A stretch of DNA of 64,000 nt from Pseudomonadota bacterium (GCA_963205265.1 CAUJJI010000036.1:1-64000), one strand, 5' to 3'. Shown: positions 1-9,506, counted from the first letter of the stretch. Made by a program: numbers and translations. Notes: generated by a model from the sequence alone, not told the origin.

Positions 1-85
1 CAAGCCCGGGACGACGATGAAGCCAACCCGAGACGACCTCATCACCACGTGATGCCAACCATTCAATGCAATGAACCAGTCTTAA

Positions 86-114
86 CAAGGTACCTTGCAT
101 AACATAGTACCTTG
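86..114. promoter_or_regulatory. Putative operator: CAAGGTACCTTG palindrome (86-97) within a larger dyad GGTACCTTGCATAACATAGTACC (89-111), plus a repeated TACCTTG
   Basis: Read from sequence; lies upstream of the urcA-like gene and the PadR-DUF1700-DUF2807 cluster. PadR operators are usually dyads. Confidence 0.5.
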
Positions 115-217
115 CGATAGATGATGGACACCGCGATGCGCCGGGTGATTCGGCGGCGGTGCCGGGGAAAAGATGGCGGCGGGCTGTGCCCGACCGGCCG
201 GAGCCAGGAGAAAGACC

Positions 218-531
218 ATGCGGACCACCACTCTCGCCTACGTACTCGCACCCGTCCTCGCCGTCGTGACGACGATCCTGCCGAACCACGTCTCCGCCGC
301 AGAAGCGCCGCGCGCGCAGGCCGTCGCGATCGCCGACCTCGATCTCGCCTCGGCAAGCGGACAACGCGAGCTCGATACGCGCATCCGGCGCGGAGCGTTT
401 GCGGGGTCGACACGACGCCTACCGGAACGCATGTTCCCGAAGCCGGGTCGATGACCTGCTTCCGCGAGGCGCTGCGCAGCCTTCGCGCGCGCGTTGCCCA
501 GGCGATCGCCGAGCAGCGCCGCGGCGGCTAG
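218..531 (+). pseudogene. UrcA-family secreted protein split by an apparent frameshift (~385-399)
   Basis: Start with AGGAG RBS and signal peptide MRTTTLAYVLAPVLAVVTTILPNHVSAAE, then UrcA-like VAIADLDLASASGQRELDTRIR; the C-terminal part (SVCGVD...MTCFREALRSLRARVAQAIAEQ) is in another frame. Confidence 0.6.
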
Positions 532-573
532 GCAACGGCTGCTCCCGCCCGGACATTTCAAGGAGACGATCGA

Positions 574-933
574 TTGCCCGAATCCATCGAAATCCAGCTC
601 AAGAAAGGCGTGCTGGTGCTCTGCGTGCTGTCGTTGCTCTCGCGCGGCAACAGCTATGCTTACGAGATCGCCAGCCGCCTCGCGCTGGCCGTGGGAATGG
701 GTGAAGGCACGATCTATCCGCTGATGCGACGCATGCAGTCCGATGGCCTCGTGGCGACCTACCTCGAGGAATCGCCGTCGGGGCCGCCGCGCAAGTACTA
801 CCGGCTGACCGATGCCGGTCGCGCCAGCCTGGCGGCGCAGCTTGCCGAATGGCGCAGCTTCGCCACGGCTGTCGAAAGCATCGTCGGTACCGCAGTCACC
901 CAACCTGCAGCAGAGGCGGAGACAGAACAATGA
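574..933 (+). CDS. PadR family transcriptional regulator
   Basis: KKGVLVLCVLSLLSRGNSYAYEI...GMGEGTIYPLMRRMQSDGLV...GPPRKYYRLTDAG is the PadR winged helix signature. Confidence 0.9.
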   Translation: MPESIEIQLKKGVLVLCVLSLLSRGNSYAYEIASRLALAVGMGEGTIYPLMRRMQSDGLVATYLEESPSGPPRKYYRLTDAGRASLAAQLAEWRSFATAVESIVGTAVTQPAAEAETEQ

Positions 934-1505
934 CCCGTGACGAATTCCTGAGGCGGCTGCAGCGCGGATTGAAAGGCCTCCCGGCCGAGACCGTCGGCGA
1001 TATCATGAACGACTACGCCGAGCATTTCGCCGCGGCTGGCGCAGAGGGACGCTCGGACGCGGAAGTGGCCGAAGCCCTGGGCGATCCCGCGCGCCTGGCC
1101 CGGGAGCTTCGGCTGGAAGCAGGCATCAGGCGCTGGGAAGAGGCCCGCTCGCCCTCGTCGGCCTGGACCGCGGTGATCGCCTTTCTCGGCCTCGGCGCTA
1201 TCGACATCCTCGTTCTGCTGCCGGTGCTCGTCACTGTGCTCGCGGTGATTTTCGGCCTCTATGTCGCCCTGCTCGGGGTCTTCGTCGGCGGCGGCGTCAC
1301 TCTGTTCACCGGGCCGTTCAGCGACTTCCCGGGCGGTACGGCCGCGGCGGTCCTGTGCGGACTTGGCCTGATGGCGGGCGCGGTGGCCTTCACGGCGCTG
1401 CTTTCGATCTTCTCGATCTGGCTGGTCAACGCGCTGCTGTGGTTCGGACGCCTGCATTACCGGGTCATCGAACCCGCCATAAAGCCCGAAAGGGATGAGC
1501 CATGA
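930..1505 (+). CDS. DUF1700 (HAAS domain) membrane protein
   Basis: MTRDEFLRRLQRGLKGLPAETVGDIMNDYAEHF... with TM segments; overlaps the padR stop. Confidence 0.85.
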   Translation: MTRDEFLRRLQRGLKGLPAETVGDIMNDYAEHFAAAGAEGRSDAEVAEALGDPARLARELRLEAGIRRWEEARSPSSAWTAVIAFLGLGAIDILVLLPVLVTVLAVIFGLYVALLGVFVGGGVTLFTGPFSDFPGGTAAAVLCGLGLMAGAVAFTALLSIFSIWLVNALLWFGRLHYRVIEPAIKPERDEP

Positions 1506-2221
1506 TCCGCAAGCTGTTCATCGTCTTCATCAGCGGCCTGTTGCTGTCGCTCGTTCTGCTCAGCGGCGCCTGGGTGCTGGGCGGCAAGCAGATCCTCGTG
1601 CACAACGGCAACGGCTGGAACATCGATTTCGACGGCGACGAGGCCAAGCGTCCCCGCACGACTCGAACGCTCGCCTTCGACGGAAGCAGGATTCTGACGA
1701 TCGACGGGCCGGTGCAATTGCGCTTTCGGCGAGGAGGCACGTCCCAGATGGTGGTCGAAGGCCCCCGGTCCGTAGTCGACCGGATCAGCCTCGAGAACGG
1801 CAAGCTCGTGCTGAAGGGTCGCGGAGCCTGGCTCAACGAAGGCGTCAAGCTGTCGCTCACCGCGCCGGCGCTGGCCGGCCTCGAACTGAACGGAGCGAGC
1901 AGTGTCGAGCTCGAAGGTCTCGATCAACCGGAATTCAGGATCGATGCACGCGGCGCGGTCGATCTCGACGCCGAGGGCAAGGTCCGCAAGCTGGTGGTCA
2001 ATGCCCGCGGCGCCGGCGACCTCGATTTCCAACGGCTCGAAGCCGAGGACGCCGCGATCGACGTGGCCGGAGTGGGGAATGTCGACATCAGCGCCAGTGG
2101 CGCGGTGAGCGCGACGATCGCCGGCGCCGGCAACGTCTCGCTGCATCGCCGGCCCCGGACCTTGACTTCGCAGATCAGCGGAGTGGGATCGGTCGACCAC
2201 GACTACCCGGGGGCAGAGTAA
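1502..2221 (+). CDS. DUF2807 / GIN-domain protein
   Basis: N-terminal TM and beta-repeat LELNGASSVELEGL...GAGDLDFQRLEAEDAAIDVAGVGNVDISASG. Confidence 0.85.
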   Translation: MIRKLFIVFISGLLLSLVLLSGAWVLGGKQILVHNGNGWNIDFDGDEAKRPRTTRTLAFDGSRILTIDGPVQLRFRRGGTSQMVVEGPRSVVDRISLENGKLVLKGRGAWLNEGVKLSLTAPALAGLELNGASSVELEGLDQPEFRIDARGAVDLDAEGKVRKLVVNARGAGDLDFQRLEAEDAAIDVAGVGNVDISASGAVSATIAGAGNVSLHRRPRTLTSQISGVGSVDHDYPGAE

Positions 2222-2230
2222 GCCCGCGGG

Positions 2231-3088
2231 TCAATGGACCGGGGGATCCTCGTCCGGAACCATGGCGACCGGGGCGACCGGCTCACCCGGTTCGCGCGGC
2301 GGCAGCGCGTTTTCCGGGACTTCGTCGATCTGCATTTCCGCGGTCGGCACATCGGCTAGGTTGCGGACACGGACGCTGATCTCGCGGCCGGTGATCGTCA
2401 ATTCGTTGAAGCCGGGCGGCGTCGACCGAATGCGTCGCGACAGCGTGCCCGCGCCGATCATTCGCAAGGGCCCGCCGTCCGTCTTCGCCACCATGTCGAA
2501 TGCGTCGTGGATGTGACCCGACAGCACGGCCAGCACGCCGCGCTCGGCCAGCGCCGCCATGGCCGCAGTTCCGCCGCGGGTCAGGAGCTTTCCGTCGTGC
2601 CGGCGCTCGATCAACGGGTGATGCGCCGTGACCAGAACGCGCATCCCGGTCGGCAAGGCGTCGATCGCCGCCAGAGTCTCAGCCAGTGCCTCGCCGGTGA
2701 TCCAGCCGTTGGACCACGGAAAGCGCCACTGCGCCCTGGCGGTCGTCTTCAAGGGCACCAGGGCAACTCCGGGAAGCTCGATTTCGCGCTCGACCATCAC
2801 TTCCATGCCGCGGAAGCGCCGATAAGGATCGGTGAAGCGCTCCCAGAGATTGAAATAGGGCATGTCGTGATTGCCGACTTCGACGGTGACCGGCCGGTCG
2901 ATCGCAGTGATCCAGTTGGCCGCTGCAGCGAACTCGCGGCGCCGCGCCCGCATCGTCAGGTCGCCGGTGATCGCTACTGCCTGCGGACGATCGCTGGCTA
3001 TGCAGCGCTCGACCCAGGCCAGCGCCGCGCGGTCTTCCAACCCGAAGTGAAGGTCGCTGAGGTGAAAGAGGAGGATCGGATCGGGCAT
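2231..3088 (-). CDS. Metallophosphoesterase
   Basis: LFHLSDLHFG...AITGDLT...VEVGNHDMP...TAHHPL...SGHIHD motifs. Confidence 0.92.
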   Translation of the reverse strand: MPDPILLFHLSDLHFGLEDRAALAWVERCIASDRPQAVAITGDLTMRARRREFAAAANWITAIDRPVTVEVGNHDMPYFNLWERFTDPYRRFRGMEVMVEREIELPGVALVPLKTTARAQWRFPWSNGWITGEALAETLAAIDALPTGMRVLVTAHHPLIERRHDGKLLTRGGTAAMAALAERGVLAVLSGHIHDAFDMVAKTDGGPLRMIGAGTLSRRIRSTPPGFNELTITGREISVRVRNLADVPTAEMQIDEVPENALPPREPGEPVAPVAMVPDEDPPVH

Positions 3089-3157
3089 CGGCCTATCGCA
3101 AGCAGATCGGCTATGGCTTGGGCAAGCGAAAACCGCCGCAAGGCAGCGCGGTTCCCT

Positions 3158-3424
3158 TCACACCCGGCCGCTGAGGATCAGCCAGGCGGCAAAGCCGTTG
3201 GCCAGGCTGTATCCGGCATAGACCCAGGCCCAGGCCGGAGAGCCTGCCGCAACCATCAGCATGGCCGCAACCAGCATCAGGAACTCGACCGCGAGGCTGA
3301 AGCGCCCGCCCAGGAGATGAAAGAACCACGGCATCCGCCCGAGCAGCGGATGTCGGCTCTCCAGCACCGCCTTGTGCATGGCGAAATTGGCTATGCCGAG
3401 CATGAACAGCAGGAAAATGGCCAT
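3158..3424 (-). CDS. Small hypothetical membrane protein
   Basis: 88 aa hydrophobic ORF between two genes. Confidence 0.6.
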   Translation of the reverse strand: MAIFLLFMLGIANFAMHKAVLESRHPLLGRMPWFFHLLGGRFSLAVEFLMLVAAMLMVAAGSPAWAWVYAGYSLANGFAAWLILSGRV

Positions 3425-3485
3425 GGCGCCCCTTCAGTCGAGCCCTGGCCAATGTAAGCCGGCCGACCGAAAAGGGCCAGCCGGC

Positions 3486-5012
3486 TCATCCCGCCTGAAG
3501 CAGGCCTTCCCGCGCGATCTTCTCCTGCCACTGGGCCGGCGCCAGGCGATGGACGTTGCTGCCCTCGCTGTCGACTGCGACGGTCACCGGCATGTCCTCG
3601 ACGGTGAATTCGTAGATCGCTTCCATGCCCAGGTCGGCAAAGCCAATCACTTCGGCCTTCTTGATCGCCCGGGCCACGAGATAGGCCGCCCCGCCCACGG
3701 CCATCAGGTAGGCCGACTTGTGTTTCGCGATGCATTCCGTTGCCGCCGGTCCGCGCTCCGCCTTGCCCACGCAGGCGAGCAGGCCGAGATCGAGCATCAT
3801 GTCCATGAACTTGTCCATGCGGGTCGCGGTGGTCGGTCCAGCGGGGCCGACCACTTCGTCGCGCACCGGATCGACCGGCCCGACATAGTAGATCACCCGG
3901 CCGCGGAAATCGACCGGCAGGGCCTCGCCCTTGGCCAGCATGTCCTGGATGCGCTTGTGTGCCGCGTCGCGTCCGGTCAGCATCTTGCCGTTGAGCAGGA
4001 GACGGTCACCGTGCTTCCAGCTCTGCACCTCCTCCGCCGTCAGCGCGTCGAGGTTGACGCGCTTGGCCGCCTTGTCGGGCGTCCAGTCGATCTTCGGCCA
4101 GTCGTCAAGCTTGGGCGTCTCGAGGAAGCTGGGACCCGATCCGTCGAGCGTGAAATGGGCGTGGCGGGTTGCCGAGCAGTTGGGAATCATCGCCACCGGC
4201 TTGCCGGCGGCGTGGCAGGGCCACTCCTTGATCTTGACGTCGAGGATCGTGGTGAGGCCGCCAAGCCCCTGCGCGCCGATGCCGAGCGCGTTGACCTTGT
4301 CGAAAATCTCGATGCGCAGCGCCTCGGTATCGGTCTGCGGACCGCGCGCCTTGAGCTCGTGCATGTCGATCTCGTCCATCAGCGATTCCTTGGCGAGCAG
4401 CACTGCCTTTTCAGCCGTTCCGCCGATGCCGATGCCGATCTGACCCGGCGGGCACCAGCCGGCGCCCATCTGCGGGATCATTTCGAGCACCCAGTCGACG
4501 ATCGAATCGCTGGGGTTCATCATCTTGAACTTGGACTTGTTCTCGCTGCCGCCACCCTTGGCCGCAACGTCGACCGACACCCTGCTGCCCGGCACCATTT
4601 CCACGTTCAGCACGCAAGGCGTGTTGTCCCTGGTGTTGCGACGCGTGAAGGCGGGGTCGGCGACGATCGACGCCCTCAGCTTGTTCTCGGGATGGTTGTA
4701 GGCGCGGCGCACGCCCTCGTCGACGACCTCCTGCAGCGACCTGTCGCTCTCCAGCCGGCAGTTCTGTCCCCACTTGAGGAAGACGTTGACGATGCCGGTA
4801 TCCTGGCAGATCGGCCGATGGCCCTCGGCGCACATGCGGCTGTTGGCGAGGACTTGCGCCATCGCATCCTTGGCTGCAGGATTCTGCTCGCGCTCCCAGG
4901 CGGCGGCGAGGGCGCGGATGTAGTCCATGGGATGGAAATAGCTGATGTATTGCAGCGCGTCGGCGATGCTTTCGATCAAGTCCTCTTCGCGGATGGTCAC
5001 CATACCCGACAT
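3486..5012 (-). CDS. fumA: Class I fumarate hydratase (4Fe-4S)
   Basis: CQDTGIVNVFLKWGQN, GAGWCPPGQIGIGIGGTAEKA, GPTTATRMDKFMD; start within the 522-aa ORF is inferred. Confidence 0.93.
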   Translation of the reverse strand: MSGMVTIREEDLIESIADALQYISYFHPMDYIRALAAAWEREQNPAAKDAMAQVLANSRMCAEGHRPICQDTGIVNVFLKWGQNCRLESDRSLQEVVDEGVRRAYNHPENKLRASIVADPAFTRRNTRDNTPCVLNVEMVPGSRVSVDVAAKGGGSENKSKFKMMNPSDSIVDWVLEMIPQMGAGWCPPGQIGIGIGGTAEKAVLLAKESLMDEIDMHELKARGPQTDTEALRIEIFDKVNALGIGAQGLGGLTTILDVKIKEWPCHAAGKPVAMIPNCSATRHAHFTLDGSGPSFLETPKLDDWPKIDWTPDKAAKRVNLDALTAEEVQSWKHGDRLLLNGKMLTGRDAAHKRIQDMLAKGEALPVDFRGRVIYYVGPVDPVRDEVVGPAGPTTATRMDKFMDMMLDLGLLACVGKAERGPAATECIAKHKSAYLMAVGGAAYLVARAIKKAEVIGFADLGMEAIYEFTVEDMPVTVAVDSEGSNVHRLAPAQWQEKIAREGLLQAG

Positions 5013-5170
5013 GCAGCGGCACTCCTTGGAAACAGGGGATTCGCGGGCCCCCATAAGCCTGTGAGCGGGGGTCCGTCAAAGCGCTTGGCGAGCTTGGCCG
5101 GTTCGCCTAGAAGGCCCCGCGACCGAACTGCCGGGGGGCACGAAGCTGCGGGCCGGCGGGGAAAAAGGAC

Positions 5171-5779
5171 TTGGTTGGAATGACCACTATCGAGCAACGA
5201 CCGACCGCGAGCTGCGATGCGGCGCGTCGCGCAATGATCGACAGCCAGTTGCGGACGAGCGGAGTCAACGAGCCCTGGGTGCTCGCCGCGATGGCAAGCG
5301 TTCCCCGCGAAGACTTCGTGCCGGCACAGATGCGCTCTTCGGCCTACATTGACCGCGCAATCCCCCTCGACGACGGTGGTTTTCTCGCGGCCCCGATCGT
5401 ACATGGCAGGATGCTGGCCGAAGCGGCGCCGACACGCGATGACAAGGCGCTGCTGGTCGGTGATGCCAAGGGCTACCTTGCCGCGTTGCTGCGCCCCCTG
5501 GTCGGCTCGCTCGACGCGATTGCTCCCGGACAAGCGACGGCCAAGCGCAAGAACGCCTATTCGCTGATCGTCGTCGACGGTGCTGCCGAAGAAGTGCCGG
5601 CGGCCCTCACCGGCCAGCTTGCCGAAGGGGGGCGACTGGTCGGGGGCCAGGTGCTTCGTGGCGTCACCCGGCTGGTGGTCGGCCGCAAGGTGGCTGGTGA
5701 AGTCACCCTGCTGCCGCTTGCCGAGATCGGCATCCCCGTGCTTCCCGAATTCTCCGCGCCGAAGCGCTGGAGCTTCTGA
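5171..5779 (+). CDS. Protein-L-isoaspartate O-methyltransferase-like protein, shortened and degenerate
   Basis: MIDSQLRTSGVNEPWVLAAMASVPREDFVP matches a PCMT N-terminus; motif I region reads LLVGDAKGYLAALL. Confidence 0.8.
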   Translation: MVGMTTIEQRPTASCDAARRAMIDSQLRTSGVNEPWVLAAMASVPREDFVPAQMRSSAYIDRAIPLDDGGFLAAPIVHGRMLAEAAPTRDDKALLVGDAKGYLAALLRPLVGSLDAIAPGQATAKRKNAYSLIVVDGAAEEVPAALTGQLAEGGRLVGGQVLRGVTRLVVGRKVAGEVTLLPLAEIGIPVLPEFSAPKRWSF

Positions 5780-5782
5780 ACC

Positions 5783-7240
5783 ATGCCGCGAGTCGCCGCA
5801 CGTGCCCGGCTTATCGCCGGCATTGCTCTGGTGACGACCTTGCCGGCACTGCCGGTACATGCCGACGATTTGCGCAGCGCATTGCTCAGCGCCTATCGGA
5901 CGAACCCGACCTTGCAGGCAGCGCGGGAGAACCAGCGCGCCAACGACGAGAACGTCCCGATCGAGAAAGCCGACGGGAGGCCCGCAGTCAGCGCCCAGGC
6001 GCAGCATGTCGAATATCTGCAGAAGAGCGCGAACAGTTTCACCAGCCCCGACAGGGTATTCAGCGCCAACGTTTCGCTGTCGGTGCCGATCTATCAGGGC
6101 GGCGGCGTGCGCAACGCGGTCAAGGCAGCCGAAACGCGCGTGGATGCAGGCCAGGCCGACTTGCGCGGCACGGAGTCTTCCGTCTTCAGCCAGGTCGTCC
6201 AGGCCTATATGGACGTGCTCATGACCGAGGCGGTCGTCGGCCTGAACCGCAGCAGTGTCGAAGTCCTGCGCGTCAATCTCGATGCCACCAGCGACCGTTA
6301 CGAAATCGGCGAGCTGACGCGCACCGACGTCGCACAGTCGGAAGCGCGGCTGGCACTTGCCCGCGGCGATGCACGCACGGCCGAAGCGAATCTGGTCGCG
6401 GCACGCGAACGCTATGTCCAGCTGGTGGGCAAGGCGCCCGGTGTTCTGGAGCAGCCGCCGCTGCTGCCCGGCATCCCGGTGACGCCCGAAGAAGCGGTTG
6501 CCGTCGCGCTCGAGAACAATCCCGACCTCATCGCAGCGCGAGAGCGCGCCAAGGCTGCGGGCTACGATGTCAGAGTCGCCGGTTCGAGCCGCTTGCCGCG
6601 CCTGGAGGTGTTCAGCCAGGGCGCCTATCAGAACTACTTCGACACGCTGGGAGGTAGCGGCGGCAGCGCAGCTTTCGCGCAAACCGAGAAGACCGCCCAG
6701 GCAGGTGTCCGGGCGTCGATCCCCATCTTCCAAGGCGGTCGACCTGCAGCCTTGCGGCGGCAGGCGCAGGCTCGTGCCGGCGCTGCCATGGAGAACGAGA
6801 TCGCGGCGGAACGCGATGTCATCGCCCAGGTGCGCTCCGCCTATTCGTCCTGGAAAGCCGCAAACGAGATCATCGCCTCGACGCAAAGCGCAGTCGACGC
6901 CGCCAGGCTGAGCCTGGAAGGCGTAAGAGCCGAGAACAGCGTCGGCAATCGCACGGTCCTCGACATACTCGATGCGGAACGCGAACTGCTCAGCGCCCAG
7001 GTGCAATTGGTCACGGCCAAGCGCAACGCATATGTCGCAGGATTTTCGCTGCTGGCGGCGATGGGCAAGGCCGAAGCGCGCGATCTCGGCCTCGACGGCG
7101 GTCCACTCTACGATCCGGACGTCAACTACAGACGCGTGCGCGGCAAGTGGTTCGACTGGGACGACGACCCCGCGCATGGCCCGCAATCGACGCGCACCGT
7201 TGACACGCCCGTGCAGGACGGGTCAATTCAGGCGAAGTGA
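5783..7240 (+). CDS. tolC: TolC family outer membrane protein
   Basis: Signal peptide; ALLSAYRTNPTLQAAR..., SVPIYQGGGVRNAVKAAE, VGNRTVLDILDAERELLSAQ. Confidence 0.92.
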   Translation: MPRVAARARLIAGIALVTTLPALPVHADDLRSALLSAYRTNPTLQAARENQRANDENVPIEKADGRPAVSAQAQHVEYLQKSANSFTSPDRVFSANVSLSVPIYQGGGVRNAVKAAETRVDAGQADLRGTESSVFSQVVQAYMDVLMTEAVVGLNRSSVEVLRVNLDATSDRYEIGELTRTDVAQSEARLALARGDARTAEANLVAARERYVQLVGKAPGVLEQPPLLPGIPVTPEEAVAVALENNPDLIAARERAKAAGYDVRVAGSSRLPRLEVFSQGAYQNYFDTLGGSGGSAAFAQTEKTAQAGVRASIPIFQGGRPAALRRQAQARAGAAMENEIAAERDVIAQVRSAYSSWKAANEIIASTQSAVDAARLSLEGVRAENSVGNRTVLDILDAERELLSAQVQLVTAKRNAYVAGFSLLAAMGKAEARDLGLDGGPLYDPDVNYRRVRGKWFDWDDDPAHGPQSTRTVDTPVQDGSIQAK

Positions 7241-7262
7241 ATCAGAGGGTAAAGGCAAGGCG

Positions 7263-7733
7263 ATGCGTCAGACCGGAGAGCCAACGGTTGAGGAAATCCT
7301 CGAATCGATCAAGAAGGTGATCGCGCGCGATAACCGGTCGAACGCGGACGAGAACCGCCCCCGCGGGCACGAAGCCCTGATCGAATCCGACGTTCTTCCC
7401 GAAGACGAAGTCTACGACGAGGACCAGGAAGAGGACGTGCTCGACCTCGCCGAGGAGTCGGCACTTGCGGAAGAAGCCAGCGTCGCGAACGAAGCGCCGC
7501 TGCTGACCGAAAATGCCCAGTCCTCGATGCGCGAGTCGCTCGCCGCGCTTGCCCTCTTGTCCGAGCCCCGCGCCCTGCCGCAGATCGTCCGCTCCGGCGA
7601 GACTTCGCTCGAAGGCCTGGCCCGGGAGCTGCTTCGACCGGCACTTGCCGAATGGCTGGACAAGAACCTGCCGCCGCTGGTCGAACGCATGGTGGCGGTC
7701 GAAATCGCCCGCATCGTCGGCAAGCGCGGCTAG
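7263..7733 (+). CDS. PopZ-like DUF2497 polar organizing protein
   Basis: N-term EPTVEEILESIKKVIARDN, acidic middle, C-term LARELLRPALAEWLDKNLPPLVERMVAVEIARI. Confidence 0.82.
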   Translation: MRQTGEPTVEEILESIKKVIARDNRSNADENRPRGHEALIESDVLPEDEVYDEDQEEDVLDLAEESALAEEASVANEAPLLTENAQSSMRESLAALALLSEPRALPQIVRSGETSLEGLARELLRPALAEWLDKNLPPLVERMVAVEIARIVGKRG

Positions 7734-7784
7734 CCCCCGTTTCCGCGCCCCAGCTCTTCGACAGACAGTACCCGCGGCGCCCGC

Positions 7785-8216
7785 ATGCCCAAGCCTGATC
7801 CCGGCCTACTCGATCCGGAGCGCTACCCGTTCCAATGCGAGATCTACCCGCGATTCGGCGATCTGGACATCAACCAGCACCTCAACAACGTTGCGCTTGC
7901 CGGCATCCTTGAGGAAGGCCGCGTCCACTTCCACCGCATCAGCAAGTACGAGGAAGCCGTGGCCGGCATCACCTCGATGGCGGCCAGCTTTGCAGTGGAT
8001 TATCTGGGCGAGGCTCATTACCCCGCACCGCTGACGATCCACGTCGCAGCGACGGCCATCGGCCGGACCAGCCACACGCTCGGCCAACTCGCGATGCAAC
8101 AGGGGCGGGTGATCGCCTATGCCCGGACCGTCCTGGTCTGCGTAAGCGGCGGCCGACCGGTGGAGAATTCGCCGCTTTTCATCGAAGCGGTACGCCCCTG
8201 GATGCTGCGCCCGTGA
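7785..8216 (+). CDS. Acyl-CoA thioesterase (hotdog fold)
   Basis: [27 protein letters not shown]. Confidence 0.85.
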   Translation: MPKPDPGLLDPERYPFQCEIYPRFGDLDINQHLNNVALAGILEEGRVHFHRISKYEEAVAGITSMAASFAVDYLGEAHYPAPLTIHVAATAIGRTSHTLGQLAMQQGRVIAYARTVLVCVSGGRPVENSPLFIEAVRPWMLRP

Positions 8217-8593
8217 CGAAGGCTGCGTCAATTCCTCCGGAAGAGCTGGCCGCCGCCCGGCGTGCGCTCGCGGCCTATGGGGGCGACGGGATTACCCGGC
8301 ACATCTTCATCTGCGCCGAATCCGAAAAAGGCGCATGCTGCTCGCGCGAAGTGGGGGCGCCGGCATGGAAATTCCTCAAGCGGCGGCTCAAGGAGCTCAA
8401 GCTCGACCGTAGTGTCTATCGGACCAAGGCCGATTGCCTGAGGATCTGCGCGGCCGGGCCGGTAGCGGTCGTCTGGCCCGATGGCGTCTGGTACCACAGC
8501 TGCACCGAGGCGGTCCTCGAACGCATCATCCAGGAACATCTCATCGGCGGCAGCCCAGTCGAGGACTATCGCCTGCGGCCCGCTTCGACCTAG
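8213..8593 (+). CDS. (2Fe-2S) thioredoxin-like ferredoxin
   Basis: [16 protein letters not shown]...[29 protein letters not shown]. Confidence 0.85.
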   Translation: MTKAASIPPEELAAARRALAAYGGDGITRHIFICAESEKGACCSREVGAPAWKFLKRRLKELKLDRSVYRTKADCLRICAAGPVAVVWPDGVWYHSCTEAVLERIIQEHLIGGSPVEDYRLRPAST

Positions 8594-8614
8594 AATTCTC
8601 TGACACCAGCCTCG

Positions 8615-8920
8615 CTAGCGGTCGCCTTCGTCTCGCGTCGGGTCGACGATCGCGTCATCGTGTCCGGTGCCGTTGGACAGGAACACCAGGCCCATCAGCG
8701 CCGACATCAGCAGCATGGCAAAGCCGATGCCCAGCGCGGTCGCAATGTAGAAATGAATCGAGACGAAGCCGTTTAGCCAATAGAGCAGCACCACGGCCAA
8801 GGTCACCATGCCCAGCGTGACGACAGCCATGAACCGCATCAGACGGCGATAGCGCGCCCAGGCATGGGCGGCGGCATGCGGGTCATCGAGAGGAGAGCGG
8901 GGTACCATTGTCGAGGACAT
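8615..8920 (-). CDS. Hypothetical inner membrane protein (2 TM)
   Basis: Hydrophobic segments; start chosen at MSSTMVPRSP. Confidence 0.6.
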   Translation of the reverse strand: MSSTMVPRSPLDDPHAAAHAWARYRRLMRFMAVVTLGMVTLAVVLLYWLNGFVSIHFYIATALGIGFAMLLMSALMGLVFLSNGTGHDDAIVDPTRDEGDR

Positions 8921-9038
8921 CCTCTTTCGCGAGCCCATGAGCAAGAAGAAAGGGCCGAATCGTCAGAACGTTGCGGCAAACTGGCCACAAGGGTGCGATT
9001 ATGCCATGATGCTATTTCGGCGATCCGGGAGAGCGGCG

Positions 9039-9467
9039 ATGACTATCGGACGTGTGATCGAAGGCAGGAATACGGCAATTGTGACCTGCGATGTCGGCGC
9101 AAGCGTGGGCGAGGCAATTGCCCTGCTGGCGGAAAAGCGGATCGGTGCGCTCCCGGTCCTCGAAAACGGCGCAGTTGCCGGGATCTTCTCGGAACGGGAC
9201 GTGATCTATGGCCTGAAACGCCAGGGACCTGGCCTGCTCGATTGCCGGGTGGGCGAGGTGATGACCAAGCCGGCGGTCACGGCGCAGCCCGACATGCAGG
9301 TCTTGTCCGCGCTTTCCCTGATGACGCGGCGCCGCATCCGCCACTTGCCGGTCGTACAGGACGGGCAATTGATCGGCTTCGTTTCGATAGGCGACCTCGT
9401 CAAACACCGGATCGACCGTATCGAATCGGAAGCCGAGGCCCTGCGGACCTATATCCAGACAGCGTGA
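9039..9467 (+). CDS. CBS domain-containing protein
   Basis: Two CBS repeats: ALLAEKRIGALPVLENGAVAGIFSERDV and ALSLMTRRRIRHLPVVQDGQLIGFVSIGDLVK; start uncertain. Confidence 0.88.
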   Translation: MTIGRVIEGRNTAIVTCDVGASVGEAIALLAEKRIGALPVLENGAVAGIFSERDVIYGLKRQGPGLLDCRVGEVMTKPAVTAQPDMQVLSALSLMTRRRIRHLPVVQDGQLIGFVSIGDLVKHRIDRIESEAEALRTYIQTA

Positions 9468-9506
9468 TCCTTGCCGCAAGGGGTGTCACGCCTTACATCG
9501 ACGACG

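Noticed and set aside
41-56. ATCACCACGTGAT as a parS-like site
   Set aside because: Contains CACGTG but lacks the parS arms; short imperfect repeat only.
238-930. 230-aa minus-strand ORF over the padR region
   Set aside because: Antisense to PadR and urcA-like coding, both with recognizable motifs.
3372-5183. 603-aa plus-strand ORF
   Set aside because: Shadow of fumA.
4997-7186. 729-aa minus-strand ORF
   Set aside because: Shadow of the PCMT-like and tolC genes; no recognizable domain.
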